Below, piece by piece: positions 10,851-20,665 of a stretch of DNA of 64,000 bases. The notes beneath the pieces were generated by a model, which saw only the letters and a list, made by a program, of their open reading frames with translations, did no database searches and had not been told where the DNA came from. The position numbers and the translations under genes are program-made. Source of the stretch: Diploptera punctata (Eukaryota; Arthropoda; Insecta; Blattodea; Blaberidae); NCBI GenBank assembly GCA_030220185.1, contig JASPKZ010009881.1, positions 1-64,000 of the forward strand, written 5' to 3'. The number at the start of each line of letters is the position of its first letter. Position 1 is the first letter of the stretch.

Positions 10851-11507
10851 CATTTCGAAAAGGGATCATCTACGGTTGATCAATGTTTGCAGGAGAGGAA
10901 GAAAAACTGATTCAACTTGATCAGGATAAAGCATTGAATCTGAAATTGCTACTGAATAAAGTCAGAAAGTGGTAAAGGAATAGTGTACTTGATCCATTCT
11001 CACACGGAAACAATGGAAGTAGGTATCTAAACAAGGAATAATGAAAGAAGTGAATTTCAGAAAAATTAGAGATGATCCCTTTTCGAAATGGCGATTCATT
11101 TATACATGAAGGAGAAACATCTACAACCAGGAGATTGGATGGACCGACAAAATTGGCTATTGGGAATCGGACGATGTCAAAGACATTAATCAACCGATGA
11201 TCTATTTACTTTAGTTTAATATTAACTTAAGTTATTTGAGAGAAATTGGGATGACAAAACTTCTGTACTGCATAATAGCATGCGTTTCTGGAGTTCAGCC
11301 TGTTCAATTAACGTTTTCATCACATTCCTCTTTGTTTATTACCGTTCCACAGTAAGTAAGAAATGAAAATCCACAACCTTTATATCTAAAAACATTGCTT
11401 GCATAATTTTATAACTATTGCCGTGAAGTATCAGCTTTTTGTAAATGTAATAGAAATAGTAAAATGATAAACCGTGGTCGTAGTTTAGAATTTGTTTCTG
11501 CAACCAA
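10851..11507. other. Unassigned stretch with a perfect 21-nt inverted repeat
   Basis: 10851-10871 is the exact reverse complement of 11070-11090 (core CATTTCGAAAAGGGATC), about 200 bp apart. Otherwise no coding similarity. Confidence 0.5.
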
Positions 11508-11510
11508 AAG

Positions 11511-11818
11511 ATTGGGGGGGGGCACCCTGTAATGTAGTTGGTTAAGCCAATACGCTACAAACCGGAAGGTCGAGGTTGCGAGTCCTGGTGGGATTACGAT
11601 TTTTAAACTGACCCAAACCTTCTGGCGGCACTATGGCCCTGGGTCGATTCATCCTCTAACAGAAATGAGTGGCAAACGCTTGTTCTGGGAGTAAAAGCTG
11701 CCATCACACAGGGTTCACAACCCGACTGAGTTCAAGTGTTGATTGTCCAGAAAAAAGTGAGAGCCACCTCCTACCACCCCAAGGGCCTGCTAAACCCTGT
11801 AGCGGGAACACTTAACCG
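11511..11818 (+). mobile_element. SINE-A, diverged full-length copy
   Basis: Starts at a G run then CACCCTGTAATGTAGTTGG (A box mutated). The B-box region is TTGCGAGTCCTGGTGGG, followed by CTGACCCAAACCTTCTGGCG and CCTGTAGCGGGAAC. No clear TSD. Confidence 0.85.
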
Positions 11819-11919
11819 AAAGAATGGCTTTCACTAAAGTAGGCCCGTACAAAATATAATGAAACGTAGGCATACAATAAGATAAATGTCGGATTCCCCA
11901 TGTTTATAAACTAAAAACA

Positions 11920-12003
11920 GTATATATATATATATATATATATATATAGGCCCTATATATATATATGTGTGTGTGTGGTGTGTGTGTGTGTGTGTGTGTG
12001 TAT
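11920..12003. repeat. TA then TG dinucleotide array
   Basis: (TA)n broken by AGGCCCTATA, then (GT)n with a GGTG interruption. Confidence 0.95.
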
Positions 12004-12029
12004 CAAAATGATTTCTAAGCTATGTGACT

Positions 12030-12355
12030 TAAAATATAGGCCTAGTCTTAGGAGAAACTATAGACCAGTAACAGTGGGTTACATGATCTTTAAGGGAAAC
12101 AGATGTAATGAAAGCAGTCAAGTATCGTAAACGACGATGAGCAAGACATATGGTACAAATTGAGAATAAAAAGGGAAATAGAAACTTAATGTTGGGAAAA
12201 GTAGAGGAAATCGCCCAAGAATGAGATAGAATAACATTTATCATGATTTTAAGTAAGTAAGTTCTAGGTAATGATTGACTAACATTATTTCAGGATATGG
12301 GTGTATGAAAAGCTTTTGCCCGCGGCCATCTCCAGGTTCGATAGTGCCAGTGAGT
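12030..12355 (+). pseudogene. Diverged LINE-2 3' fragment
   Basis: Recognisable pieces are TTACATGATCTTTAAGGG, CGACGATGAGCAAGACATAT and GGTTCGATAGTGCCAGTGAG at the end. It is much more decayed than the 12905 copy. Confidence 0.75.
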
Positions 12356-12377
12356 AGTTGGTGTACTTTGGTATTGT

Positions 12378-12659
12378 AAAAGTAAAGATAAAATGATCCC
12401 ACTACAGGTCTTAGGAGGCCCTTGGGGTAGTAGGAGGTTAAGGCTCCCACTTTTTCTAGACAATCGGTACTTGATGTCAGCCGAGTTGTCAGCTCTGCCT
12501 GACGGCCGCCTTTACCCCCAGAACAAGCGTCTGGTACTCATTTCAGCTAGAAACTGAGTCGACCCCAGGGTCATAGTGCCGCAAGAAGGTTTGGGTCAGT
12601 TTAACAATTCTGACCCTACCTGGACTCGAACCCTCGACCTTATGGCTTGTAGCGTATTG
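12378..12659 (-). mobile_element. SINE-A, 5'-truncated, with 12-bp TSD
   Basis: The 3' end and body are intact, but the copy stops just before the A-box head. Flanking direct repeats ctttggtattgt occur at 12366-12377 and 12660-12671, so truncation happened during insertion. Confidence 0.92.
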
Positions 12660-12904
12660 CTTTGGTATTGTGGTGAAATTTATACAGGAGCATGTGAAGT
12701 TATTTATTTGCTGTATTTGTCTGCAGTTGATGATGTAACTATCCATCAGAGTATTCTGAAAAATAGCTAGGCAATACGAAATATGCCAGGCATTTGGGCG
12801 TTCGTTTAGATATCGAAAACACGAACACAAAATGTACTGCACTCCCCATTAACCACAGGTCTATTTGTAGTCCTATAAAGTATGATGGAGACCAATCTTC
12901 CGGG

Positions 12905-13450
12905 ATGATTGTATAATTTTAAGAAGATCATCAATTCATCCAAATTAATTAGTGTGGTATCATTAAAAATATATAAAACTATTATTCTACCAGTTATATT
13001 ATTTGGGTGCGAAACATGGACTCTTACTTTAAGAGATGAAAGGAGATTACGAGTATTTGAGAATAAAGTTCTTAGAAACATTTTTGGACCAAAGAGAAAT
13101 GAACAGACAGGTGAATGGAGAAGACTGCATAACAGTGAATTACATGGTCTTTATAGGAAGCCAGATATAATGAGAACAGTTAAGTCTCGTAGATTGCGAT
13201 GGGCAGGACATGTGGCACGAATGGGGAATGAAAGACGTGCATGGAAGATTCTGGTAGAAAACCAGAGGGAAAACGCCCAGTTGGTAGACCAAGAATGAGG
13301 TGGGAGAATAACATTAACTATGATTTGAGAGAAGTAGATTATACAGGGATGATTGGAAAACATTGGCTCAGGATATGGATGTATGGAGAGCTTATGTCCG
13401 CGCGGCCATGACCCTACGGGTTCGATAGTGCCAGTGAGTTAGTTAGTTAG
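12905..13450 (+). pseudogene. LINE-2 3' fragment, best preserved
   Basis: An open stretch encodes LPVILFGCETWTLTLRDERR, FENKVLRNIFGPKRNEQTGE, LHGLYRKPDI and RRLRWAGHVARMGNER before frameshifting. The other frame continues GRPRMRWENNINYDLREVDY, then an AQDMDVWRAYVRA-like end and a (GTTA)n tail at 13433-13450. Upstream RT and endonuclease domains are missing. Confidence 0.9.
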
Positions 13451-13510
13451 TTTATCATTGTATTTGATCGAGTGTTGTCAGAATTGGATACATAAAAGTT
13501 CATCTATATG

Positions 13511-13823
13511 TTAAACCATTCGCCTAAAAGACGAGGTAGACTCACCCTCCGGCAGTTAAATGACCTTTTACTCAGAAGACGAGGTGCACTCCCTTAACTC
13601 TGCTGTTATACATTTTGCAATATTTTGTACATCTCTTGGCAGGGTAATCTTTTGTTAACATTTATGAATAGTAGAGGAATGTGTTTTGGCCTTCGCCCTT
13701 ATTGTGATCTCAAGTACCGTTATCTTTTGTTTCTTTGGATGTCTGAAAATAGAAAATATAATTTACAATAACTTAAATGCAGTTTCTTGGTAAATGCATT
13801 GAGCATTGAAATGAGTGGGTTAA
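13511..13823. mobile_element. piggyBac-type MITE, copy 1
   Basis: A 313-bp non-coding unit bounded by TTAA. Its ends are TTAAACCATTCGCC and GAGTGGGTTAA, an imperfect inverted pair (TTAACC/GGTTAA). The interior AAGACGAGGTAGACTC and TCAAGTACCGTTATC is shared with 14497-14811. TTAA targets and CCC-type ends are typical of piggyBac elements. Confidence 0.8.
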
Positions 13824-13978
13824 AAAGCTACCTACAGCAAGTGGGTAAAAGACTGAAATTGTCCCTTTCAGACACAATACTTTATTTCTTAAAAAAATCA
13901 CAATTTTACATAAAAATTTGAATCTTTGAAATGCATTTTTTCAGGTTTTTAAATTTAAGAAAGTGACTTTTTGACTCA

Positions 13979-14293
13979 TGAATAACATGGTCTTTATGGG
14001 AAGCCAGATATAATAAGAACAGTTAAGTCTCGTAGACTGCGATGGCAGGACATGTGGCACGTATGGGGAATGAAAGACTTGCATGGCACCTTCTTGTAGG
14101 AAAACCAGAGGGAAAACGCCCAGTTGGTAGACCAAGAATGAGGTGGGAGAATAACACTAACTATGATTTGAGGGAAGTAGATTATACAGGGAATGATTGG
14201 AAAGCATTAGCTCAGGATAGGAATGTATGGAGAGCTTATGTCCGCGCGTCCATGAACCTACGGGTTCGATAGTGCCAGTGAGTAAGTAAGTAA
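13979..14293 (+). pseudogene. LINE-2 3' fragment with its own TSD
   Basis: Encodes WQDMWHV / MAGHVARMGNERLAWHLLVG, then GRPRMRWENNTNYDLREVDY to MNLRVR-stop and an (AGTA)n tail. The flanks gacttttt-g-actca (13965-13978) and gacttttt-a-actca (14294-14307) form a 14-bp TSD with one mismatch. That marks the exact ends of a 315-bp truncated insertion. Confidence 0.92.
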
Positions 14294-14384
14294 GACTTTT
14301 TAACTCACAAGAGTCATCTATAAATTAAAAAAAAAAAGATAAACAGGGAGTTAATCAATACTTTTTAAAAAATCATAAACCACC

Positions 14385-14490
14385 ATTGATGTTATTTAAA
14401 AAAAAGGTGTGCCTGTTATGACAGTCGTCCTCAACAACTATTTGTTGAGGACGACTGCCATCACAGGTACAATTATTATTGTTTTAAATA
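14385..14490. mobile_element. Short foldback (deletion derivative)
   Basis: A near-perfect palindrome centred at about 14437: ACAGTCGTCCTCAACAA / TTGTTGAGGACGACTG, with outer GTGCCTGTTATG / CATCACAGGTAC. The GTCGTCCTCAA core also starts the arms of the larger foldback at 20101, and a variant is in the 25110 element. Confidence 0.8.
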
Positions 14491-14496
14491 AGGAAT

Positions 14497-14811
14497 TTAA
14501 CCCATTTGCCTCAAAAGACGAAGTAGATTCGCTGGCAGTTCAATGACCTTCAACTCGAAGACGAGGTACACTCCCTTAACTCTGCTGTTATATATTTTGC
14601 TATTTTGTACATCCCTTGACAGGCTAATCTTTTGTTAACATTTATGAATAGTAGAAGAATGTGTTTTTGGCCTTCGCCCTTATTGTGATCTCAAGTACCG
14701 TTATATTTTGTTTGTTTTAATGTCTGAAAATAGATCATATGATTTACAGTAACTTAAATCCGGTTTCTGAGGAAATGCATTGAGCATTTAAACTTGAAGC
14801 GAATTGGTTAA
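14497..14811. mobile_element. piggyBac-type MITE, copy 2
   Basis: A 315-bp unit, TTAACCCATTTGCCTC to GCGAATTGGTTAA, homologous end to end with the 13511 copy. TTAA lies at both edges; the imperfect TIR is TTAACC-ATT-GC. No ORF. Confidence 0.83.
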
Positions 14812-15475
14812 TGTATTTTAAAAAATGACGCAACAGTATATTCGTGTACAATAAATAAATTATATGGAAATAAACTGAAATTAACGTGTTCATTATAAAA
14901 GGACTGGATTTGGAAGAGTTATTCACATCTGTTATGATAGACGAATTTGAAGTTATCGGCTGTTGTAATATTGCTTTTAGCAGATGAAATCTTATAACTG
15001 TTCTTGGGGAACAATTACAATAACAAGCCGAGCCCGCGTTATTCATGGAATGGTTCACAGTCATTGGGTCATTTGAAAGTCGTCATATAAATAGGTTTCA
15101 TGGTTAATAAAAAAAATGAGAAAAAACAGGATTTACCCTAGTTAAAATAGCCTAAGGCGATTCTCTGACTTACATAATGTTTGATTGCGAGATGCGTTCA
15201 ATTATAGATTTATAGGCTATATTCTATTCCATTGACTTAGTTCACTTTATAGGCCTTCACCTTATGGGTACTTTTATCTGCCAAATGCCAACCCGAGCCT
15301 TATAGTGACACAACCTGTAGGGAGAGGGATATTAACTGTATATAGCCTACATTTATGCCACACAAGGGCAAGGAGAGCCTCCACGAATAAGTGTGATTGG
15401 ATCAATGTCAAAATACACCATTCACACACACATTTACGCTAAATATGGCGAATATGATAATGATGATTATGATGG
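14812..15475. other. Unassigned stretch
   Basis: No coding or repeat assignment. AT-rich, with TAGGCTATA-like motifs. Possibly unique sequence. Confidence 0.4.
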
Positions 15476-15637
15476 TCCGATGATGTTCTGGGGCCGTTTG
15501 GGCCTTAAAGTTTCCTGACATTTGTCTTACAGATGAGGAATAACCCGAAAAAATCTATCACCAAGAAGCTTGTCCCGACCGGGGTTCGAATTCAGGTCTG
15601 CTGTGTACAAGTCAGCGACGCTAACCCAAGACCACAA
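15476..15637 (-). mobile_element. SINE-C, 5' half
   Basis: On the minus strand: box B GGGGTTCGAATTCAGG is in inverse orientation, then GTCCCGACCGGGG, GTAAGACAAATGTCAGG and GGCCCAAACGGCCCCAG. The 3' half is absent. Confidence 0.8.
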
Positions 15638-16404
15638 TGGTGGATAACATATTTATGTAATATTTTATAGTAATTTTGATCGATTTTCATCATAATTTAA
15701 TGCCTATTTAAGATATTTATGTTTAGGACTGAAATAAACATTATTGTAATATCTCGTGATAGCTGTCAAATATTAGGAACTGCTTTTGTATTTGAGGTTC
15801 TGTTATTCGGTCTGGATTAACTTATTTTTCAACGAAGATAGATATACGAGTAGTTACTAAATTACGGCATAAAGTTTTGTGTCATTCTTTCATTTTTTAT
15901 TCGTGGTAAAAAAGAAAAACACATATAAATGTCATTATTTCTAAAATAGAAGACAAACAAATGGCCATAAAATACAACATTTCAAAACAGACAATCCAGA
16001 AGAAAAGTAAATAATCCGTTTTTTTTTATTATTTCAGTTATGCTAAAGTAGGCGGAAAGTACAATAAAACACAAATAGGCAATAAAGGGCAATATAAGAT
16101 CTTAAATTGTTCCAGAAAAATTATAAAATTCTGTCTTCAACACAACTGTAGTCTTGGAGAAAGATAAATTCCTATATTGAAAAGGGAGCAGGTTCGATTC
16201 CCAGAATTATTAAATTACCTTTTGAAATATATGTAGGCCTAACAGTAAGAAAAATAGCAGGAAATTCGGATCATGAATTACAACAATTATATTCTTATGA
16301 TTTTAAGTGAAGACAAAAGAGCCATCATGGAGTTTTAAACAGCGTGAAACATATCTTAGTTACATCAAAGGTTTTTTTTTTCCCAAGTGCCTCAGATTGT
16401 CATT
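15638..16404. other. Unassigned stretch
   Basis: AT-rich, with poly-A and poly-T runs. GCTAAAGTAGGC near 16040 weakly recalls 11836-11850. No gene. Confidence 0.4.
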
Positions 16405-16505
16405 TCGACATTTTTGGTGTTCTCTCCTGGCATGGCGTACTCGTAACCCACTTCTGAGGTCGGGGCGCCTGGAAGACGGGGTTACGTTGCTCCGATGATA
16501 TGCAG
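16405..16505. repeat. Second copy of the 5326-5410 repeat
   Basis: GGTGTTCTCTCCTGGCATGG, CCCACTTCTGAGGTCGGGG, GCGCCTGGAAGACGGGG. It precedes SINE-C in the same relative position as at 5326. Confidence 0.6.
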
Positions 16506-16589
16506 TCGATGATGATGTAATGATGCGCCAGGAGAGGCCTTAAACTAAACTTAAGCTAATTTGGGGAATATGATATTGATGATAATGAT

Positions 16590-16761
16590 GACCAGATGGT
16601 GTTCGGGGACCGTTTGGGCCTTAAAGTTTCCTGACATTTATCTTATAGGTGAGGAAAAACACCGAAAAAACCTCACCCAGGAAACTTGTCCCGACCGGGG
16701 ATTAAACCCGGACCCGCTGCGTGACAAGGCAGCTCGCTATCTCGAGACCACAGTGGCGGAC
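16590..16761 (-). mobile_element. SINE-C, 5' half
   Basis: On the minus strand: head CCACTGTGGTCTCGAG (A box), GGGTTTAATCCCCGGTCGGG (B box), CTCACCTATAAGATAAATGT, and GGTCCCCGAACACC. It abuts a TTA array at its 5' side. Confidence 0.88.
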
Positions 16762-16875
16762 TTTATTATTATTATTATTACTATTATTATTATTATTATT
16801 ACTATTATTATTATTATTATATTATTATATTATTATTATTATTATTATTATCATCATCATTATCGTCACCGTCAT
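16762..16875. repeat. TTA/TCA array
   Basis: (TTA)n with ACT interruptions, then (TCA)n. Confidence 0.95.
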
Positions 16876-16924
16876 CATCAACATTCACGGATTAAACCCA
16901 TGTGGCTTGCTCTAGTCTCATAGA

Positions 16925-17065
16925 TTCTCATTCAAAAAGTTGGATAACTTTTTTTTTTGTTTACCAACATTCTTGTCCGTTTTTTTGGTTTGTGATTAAA
17001 TATAATTTTTGGTATGCGTTCATCTTTCATTCTTTGGACATGTTCTTTCCAGATTTTTTTTTCAG
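16925..17065 (-). pseudogene. LINE-3 type C-terminal fragment
   Basis: The minus strand reads WKEHVQRMKDERIPKIIFN and HKPKKRTRMLVNKKKS, a decayed GHVQRM...GRxRxxW module. It stands next to a TTA array at 17086-17160. Confidence 0.7.
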
Positions 17066-17083
17066 TTTTTTAAGTTTTTATTT

Positions 17084-17085
<2 letters not shown>

Positions 17086-17114
<29 letters not shown>

Positions 17115-17121
17115 GATTATG

Positions 17122-17157
<36 letters not shown>

Positions 17158-17162
17158 ATTAT
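17086..17162. repeat. TTA array
   Basis: (TTA)n with GAT interruptions, directly 5' of a LINE-3 fragment. Confidence 0.95.
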
Positions 17163-17610
17163 TATACAGACAATAATAGAAAGTATACTTACATATGGAT
17201 CAGAAAGCTGGACAATAAATGAAAGGATACAGAAAAGAATCTTGGCGACAGAAATGGATGGATTACGGAGAAGTATGAGAATATCCAGGCTACAACATAT
17301 TCGAAATACATATATCAGACAAGAAATGGATGCACAGGAAACTGTTATCGATAGGATAACAAAGAGAGCTCTACAATGGTATGGACATGTACAACGGATG
17401 CCGGAAGACCAGTGGCCTAAACAGGTGTTGGATTGGGTGGTACCAGGCAGAAGGAGGAGGGGGAGAAGTAGAAGAGCATGATATGAGGGAATATATGATG
17501 CCATGATGAAGAGGGGTATGGAAGATGGACAATGGGAAGGTAGGAATCTCTGGAAAGCAGGAATCAAGGGCAAACTGCTGTAAAGTGGAAAGCCTGTATT
17601 AAGTATTAAG
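17163..17610 (+). pseudogene. LINE-3 C-terminus with 3' end and TTA tail
   Basis: An open stretch reads IIESILTYGSESWTINERI, LATEMDGLRRSMRISRLQHI, ITKRALQWYGHVQRMPEDQW, RRRRGRSRRA-stop, then in frame (after the stop) YEGIYDAMMKRGMEDGQW and GRNLWKAGIKGKLL. Then come AAGTATTAAGTAAG and a (TTA)n tail (17613-17690). This is the best preserved LINE-3 3' end. TTA arrays on both sides suggest insertion into one array or tail slippage. Confidence 0.88.
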
Positions 17611-17637
17611 TAAGTATTATTATTATTATTATTATTA

Positions 17638-17686
<49 letters not shown>

Positions 17687-17692
17687 TTCTAC
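17611..17692. repeat. TTA array, LINE-3 tail
   Basis: Begins directly at the 3' end of the LINE-3 fragment, after AAGTATTAAGTAAGTA. Confidence 0.92.
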
Positions 17693-17699
17693 AATGAGA

Positions 17700-17945
17700 C
17701 TTGAAAGTATAAATATTGATGTCCCCTGAAGACGTTACTGGCGTCTCGCAGGGTAAAATATCTGATGGGGCTGCCATCTACGACTCGATATCAAGCCGAC
17801 TGCTGTATTAACACCAACAGAAGGGGTACCTCTTCCGCTCTGTTGACCGTTGAGGATTTTCTCCTTGTTACCCCGGAGATGGGTCTTTCTTCACCCGTAT
17901 CCCTGGGCAGGGGATCGGCACAGACTAACAGGTCTAAACCTTGAT
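17700..17945. repeat. Unclassified repeat (resembles 44095-44180)
   Basis: TGAGACTTGAAAGTATAA and GATGGGGCTGCCATCTACG resemble TAAGACTTGAAAGCATAA and GATGGGGCTGCCATCTTA at 44093-44175. Both copies adjoin TTA arrays. A LINE 5' UTR or composite SINE are possibilities. Confidence 0.5.
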
Positions 17946-17950
17946 GCTGA

Positions 17951-17964
17951 TTATTATTATTATT

Positions 17965-17999
<35 letters not shown>

Positions 18000-18030
18000 G
18001 TATTATTATTATTTTTATTTTTATTGTTCT
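17951..18030. repeat. TTA array
   Basis: (TTA)n with GTA interruptions, turning to TTTTA. Confidence 0.95.
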
Positions 18031-18150
18031 AATATATTTTGTTCTTTCCTTGTCATCTGTATATTGTGTAGATTGTATCTATTATGTGGAAGAGAAGACC
18101 ATATGGTCTTAACTCCATCAGGTAAAATAAATAAAGGTGGTGAGAATTCA
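18031..18150 (+). mobile_element. Jockey/CR1-like LINE 3' end
   Basis: GTGGAAGAGAAGACCATATG-GTCTTAACTCCATCAGG-TAAAATAAATAAAGG is the conserved 3' end of the Jockey-like family. It includes a perfect palindrome AAGACCATATGGTCTT at about 18095-18110. Confidence 0.82.
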
Positions 18151-18339
18151 AACGGTTAACCCAGATACTGTATAGCCCATAGTATTTTTGAAGTTTGAGA
18201 GTTCAGAAGACAATGTGAAAGTGTTTGCCATGCTATTGAGAGAGCACTCCTACTGCGTGTCAAAGCTAACTGTCGCAAGCGCAAGAGATAATTCGTAACA
18301 GATCAAACAGAATAATGACCATAAAAAAACTCCATCATG

Positions 18340-18437
18340 GCGCGACAGGTCTGGAAGGCCCTTGGTCTATCAACCGGCTGCTGATTTCACATCCGCATGT
18401 GTTATTCATAGAGGTGGAGATTATCTGGCCAGTATAT
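18340..18437 (-). mobile_element. SINE-D 3' part
   Basis: Minus strand of CGACAGGTCTGGAAGGCCC, ACCGGCTGCTGATTTCAC and CCGCATGTGTTATTCATAG, the SINE-D 3' half. The head is missing. Confidence 0.8.
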
Positions 18438-18765
18438 ATTTAAATAAATATAAATTTATGGGTCGGAAGTTTGGACAATGACACAGCAACATGTGAACAG
18501 AATAACTTCAGTTGAAATGAATTTTTGGAGAGAAGAGCAGCCAGAAAATCTCGACTGGAAAAAATTAGAAATACAGAAATTAGAAAATGGATGAACGCAG
18601 AAAGAAATATAATGGAAAATTGAAAGAAGAACAAAAAAGGAAGACCAAGAACGATCCGGAAGAACAACATTCAAAATTCAATGAGGAAATTTGGTGTAAC
18701 AGATGAAGACACAGAGGGCAGAGAACGATGGAGAACTTTAATTAAGAGGAATATATGAATGTTTG
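18438..18765 (+). pseudogene. LINE-3 C-terminal fragment
   Basis: Encodes YGSEVWTMTQQHVNRITSVE, MNFWRRAARKSRLEKIRN, KKGRPRTIRKNN and ERWRTLIKRNI-stop. This is the FWRRxARxSRxEKIRN subgroup, also seen at 42840 and 45660. Confidence 0.87.
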
Positions 18766-18869
18766 TTGCAAATTGATAGTCTATAAGTCCATAGTCATTT
18801 ATGTATTTTTTTATTCATGTTAATTCCGAAGATTGGTTGCAGAAAACCCTCAATGATGAGGAAAATTCT

Positions 18870-19213
18870 CAAAATTAATTAATTAAATTTAGCAAAACTC
18901 AAAGAGAGAAGAAAATCGCACTGTCTAATTCTCCTATTTAAGATCCTACATACCTCGATTCCCAATTATTTATCATCCCGTTTCCAGTATCTATCCTCAA
19001 ACCATAACTTAAACACAAGATCACAACATAGTCTCTTACTTAATATACCGCAAACATAGGACATCACATCACTCCATGTCATATACCATCTCCACTTCTC
19101 ACAACTGGAATTCCCTACCACAAGAAATAAGGGGCTGCCGGACATTGACATCTTTTAAAAGAAATCTAAATTATATTTGCTCTAAACTCGACTTCATTAT
19201 TATCCAGTGTAAG

Positions 19214-19245
<32 letters not shown>

Positions 19246-19486
19246 TGGTGTTTCCCGTATAATGTATCATATTTATATTATTATTATTATTATTATTATC
19301 GTATCATTATTGTTATTACCCTATAAAATGTTGTTTGTACATGACATTTAGATTGCTACATTTATTGTATCTTTAACTGTTTATAATTAGTATAGTGTAT
19401 ATCTATATTTGTCGAATATTTATTTGTATTTGTGCTGGTTGAGTGGAAGAGAGGGCCTTATGGCCTTAACTCGTCCAGAATAAATA

Positions 19487-19495
<9 letters not shown>
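18870..19495 (+). pseudogene. Jockey/CR1-like LINE C-terminus and 3' UTR
   Basis: Remnants LFKILHTSIPNYLSSRF, SHNWNSLPQEIRGCRTLTSF and KRNLNYICSKL are the ORF2 C-terminus (WNSLPxEIR...FK). A TA array follows (19205-19243), then the 3' UTR ending GGCCTTATGGCCTTAACTCG and AATAAATAAAG, with a (TTA)n tail at 19493-19545. Confidence 0.87.
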
Positions 19496-19544
<49 letters not shown>

Positions 19545-19545
19545 A
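19496..19545. repeat. TTA array, LINE tail
   Basis: Directly follows the Jockey-like 3' end. Confidence 0.93.
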
Positions 19546-19761
19546 GTTATGAGGTCGTATCAGTGAATATGTATAATTCTTTTTCAGATGATAAAAAGTA
19601 TCTTCCTGTTTCAACAATTATAAGAATAATTACATCATCTCTGCAGTGTTCACGAATATTTTAGCATTGACTGATCGAGACACCACAGAAATTAACATTA
19701 TCTACTAATTGACGTTGTCATATATTGTACCAAGTTTTTGAGAATAAAAACTATCTATCTA

Positions 19762-19908
19762 TAGAAGTGATATGTGGTCAGCATGTCGTATCAACCTGGA
19801 GCCGCTAAATATTGTTGTTACCCCAAATTCCCAAGCAGGTCGCAATTCCATGAAAATTTTCCCCCATGGGGACTCGAATCAGTGCAAGTCCCTTAGCTTT
19901 GCACCAGG
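19762..19908 (-). mobile_element. SINE-D internal fragment
   Basis: Minus strand of GATATGTGGTCAGCATGTCG, TGGAGCCGCTAAATATTG and GGGGACTCGAATCAGTGC (B box). Both ends are lost. Confidence 0.8.
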
Positions 19909-20100
19909 GCCGTAACGTAGATGGTTAAGGCAATACACTACAAACCGGAAGCGTCGAGGGTTCCAGTCCCGGTGGGGTCAGGGTTTTCAAACTGACCCAA
20001 ACCTTCTGGTGGCACCATGATCCTGGGGTCAACTCAGTCTCTAACAAAATGAGTACCAGACCTTGTTCTGGGATGAAGGCGGCTGATAAGCAGGGAACCT
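19909..20100 (+). mobile_element. SINE-A, 5' half (interrupted)
   Basis: Head CCGTAACGTAGATGGTTAAG, B-box region GGTTCCAGTCCCGGTGGGG and the body up to GGCGGCTGATAAGCAGGGAA. It continues at 20549, after the foldback insertion. Confidence 0.9.
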
Positions 20101-20548
20101 AAGATAAAAATTAAAATATATATCTGTTGGCAGGTGCCGTCGTCCTCAAATGTGTTAAAATACTATATTAAAAGGTTATCGGGAGACCTTTCGGAAGTTA
20201 ACTTCCATCATCAGCAGGATGAGTGTCTGCTACTAGATGTTGTTGTTTAAGACGTTGTAGACTTGAAATGTCGTTTGTAGCAACGACGTGAGTAGCAAGT
20301 GTCAAGAGTTGCTGCTGATGACACTTCAAGTATACAACGTCCAAAACAACAACTTCTAGTAGCTGACACTCATCCTGCTGATGATGGAAGTGAACTTCCG
20401 AAAGGCCTCCAAATAATATTTTATAGTATTATAACACAGTTGAGGGCAACGGCATCTGCCAACAGGCATACATTTTAATTTTTATCTGATGAGTATTCAC
20501 CTCAACGTAATTTTATATATATATATATATATATATTTAGTATTGACG
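20101..20548 (+). mobile_element. Large foldback element inside SINE-A (Penelope pseudo-LTR candidate)
   Basis: The 448-bp insertion is flanked by the direct repeat cagggaacct (20091-20100 and 20549-20558). Arms 20102-20270 and 20305-20488 are inverted copies: AGATAAAAATTAAAAT / ATTTTAATTTTTATCT outside, CTGTTGGCAGGTGCCG / CGGCATCTGCCAACAG next, ATCATCAGCAGGATGAGTGT near the centre. An asymmetric tail (20489-20548) with CACCTCAACG and (TA)n follows the right arm. The tail plus TSD argues for retroelement insertion; Penelope-type identity is inference. Confidence 0.8.
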
Positions 20549-20665
20549 CAGGGAACCTTGCTGACATCAAGTGCCGATTGTCGAAAAAAAAGTGGGAGCC
20601 AGAATCTCCTATTAACCCAAAGGTCTCCAAAGGCATGTAATAGGATCACTTTACATCATCTTAAC
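20549..20665 (+). mobile_element. SINE-A, 3' half (interrupted)
   Basis: Resumes CAGGGAACCTTGCTGACATC and AAGTGCCGATTGTC, and ends TAGGATCACTTTACATC. With 19909-20100 it makes one SINE-A copy. Confidence 0.9.
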
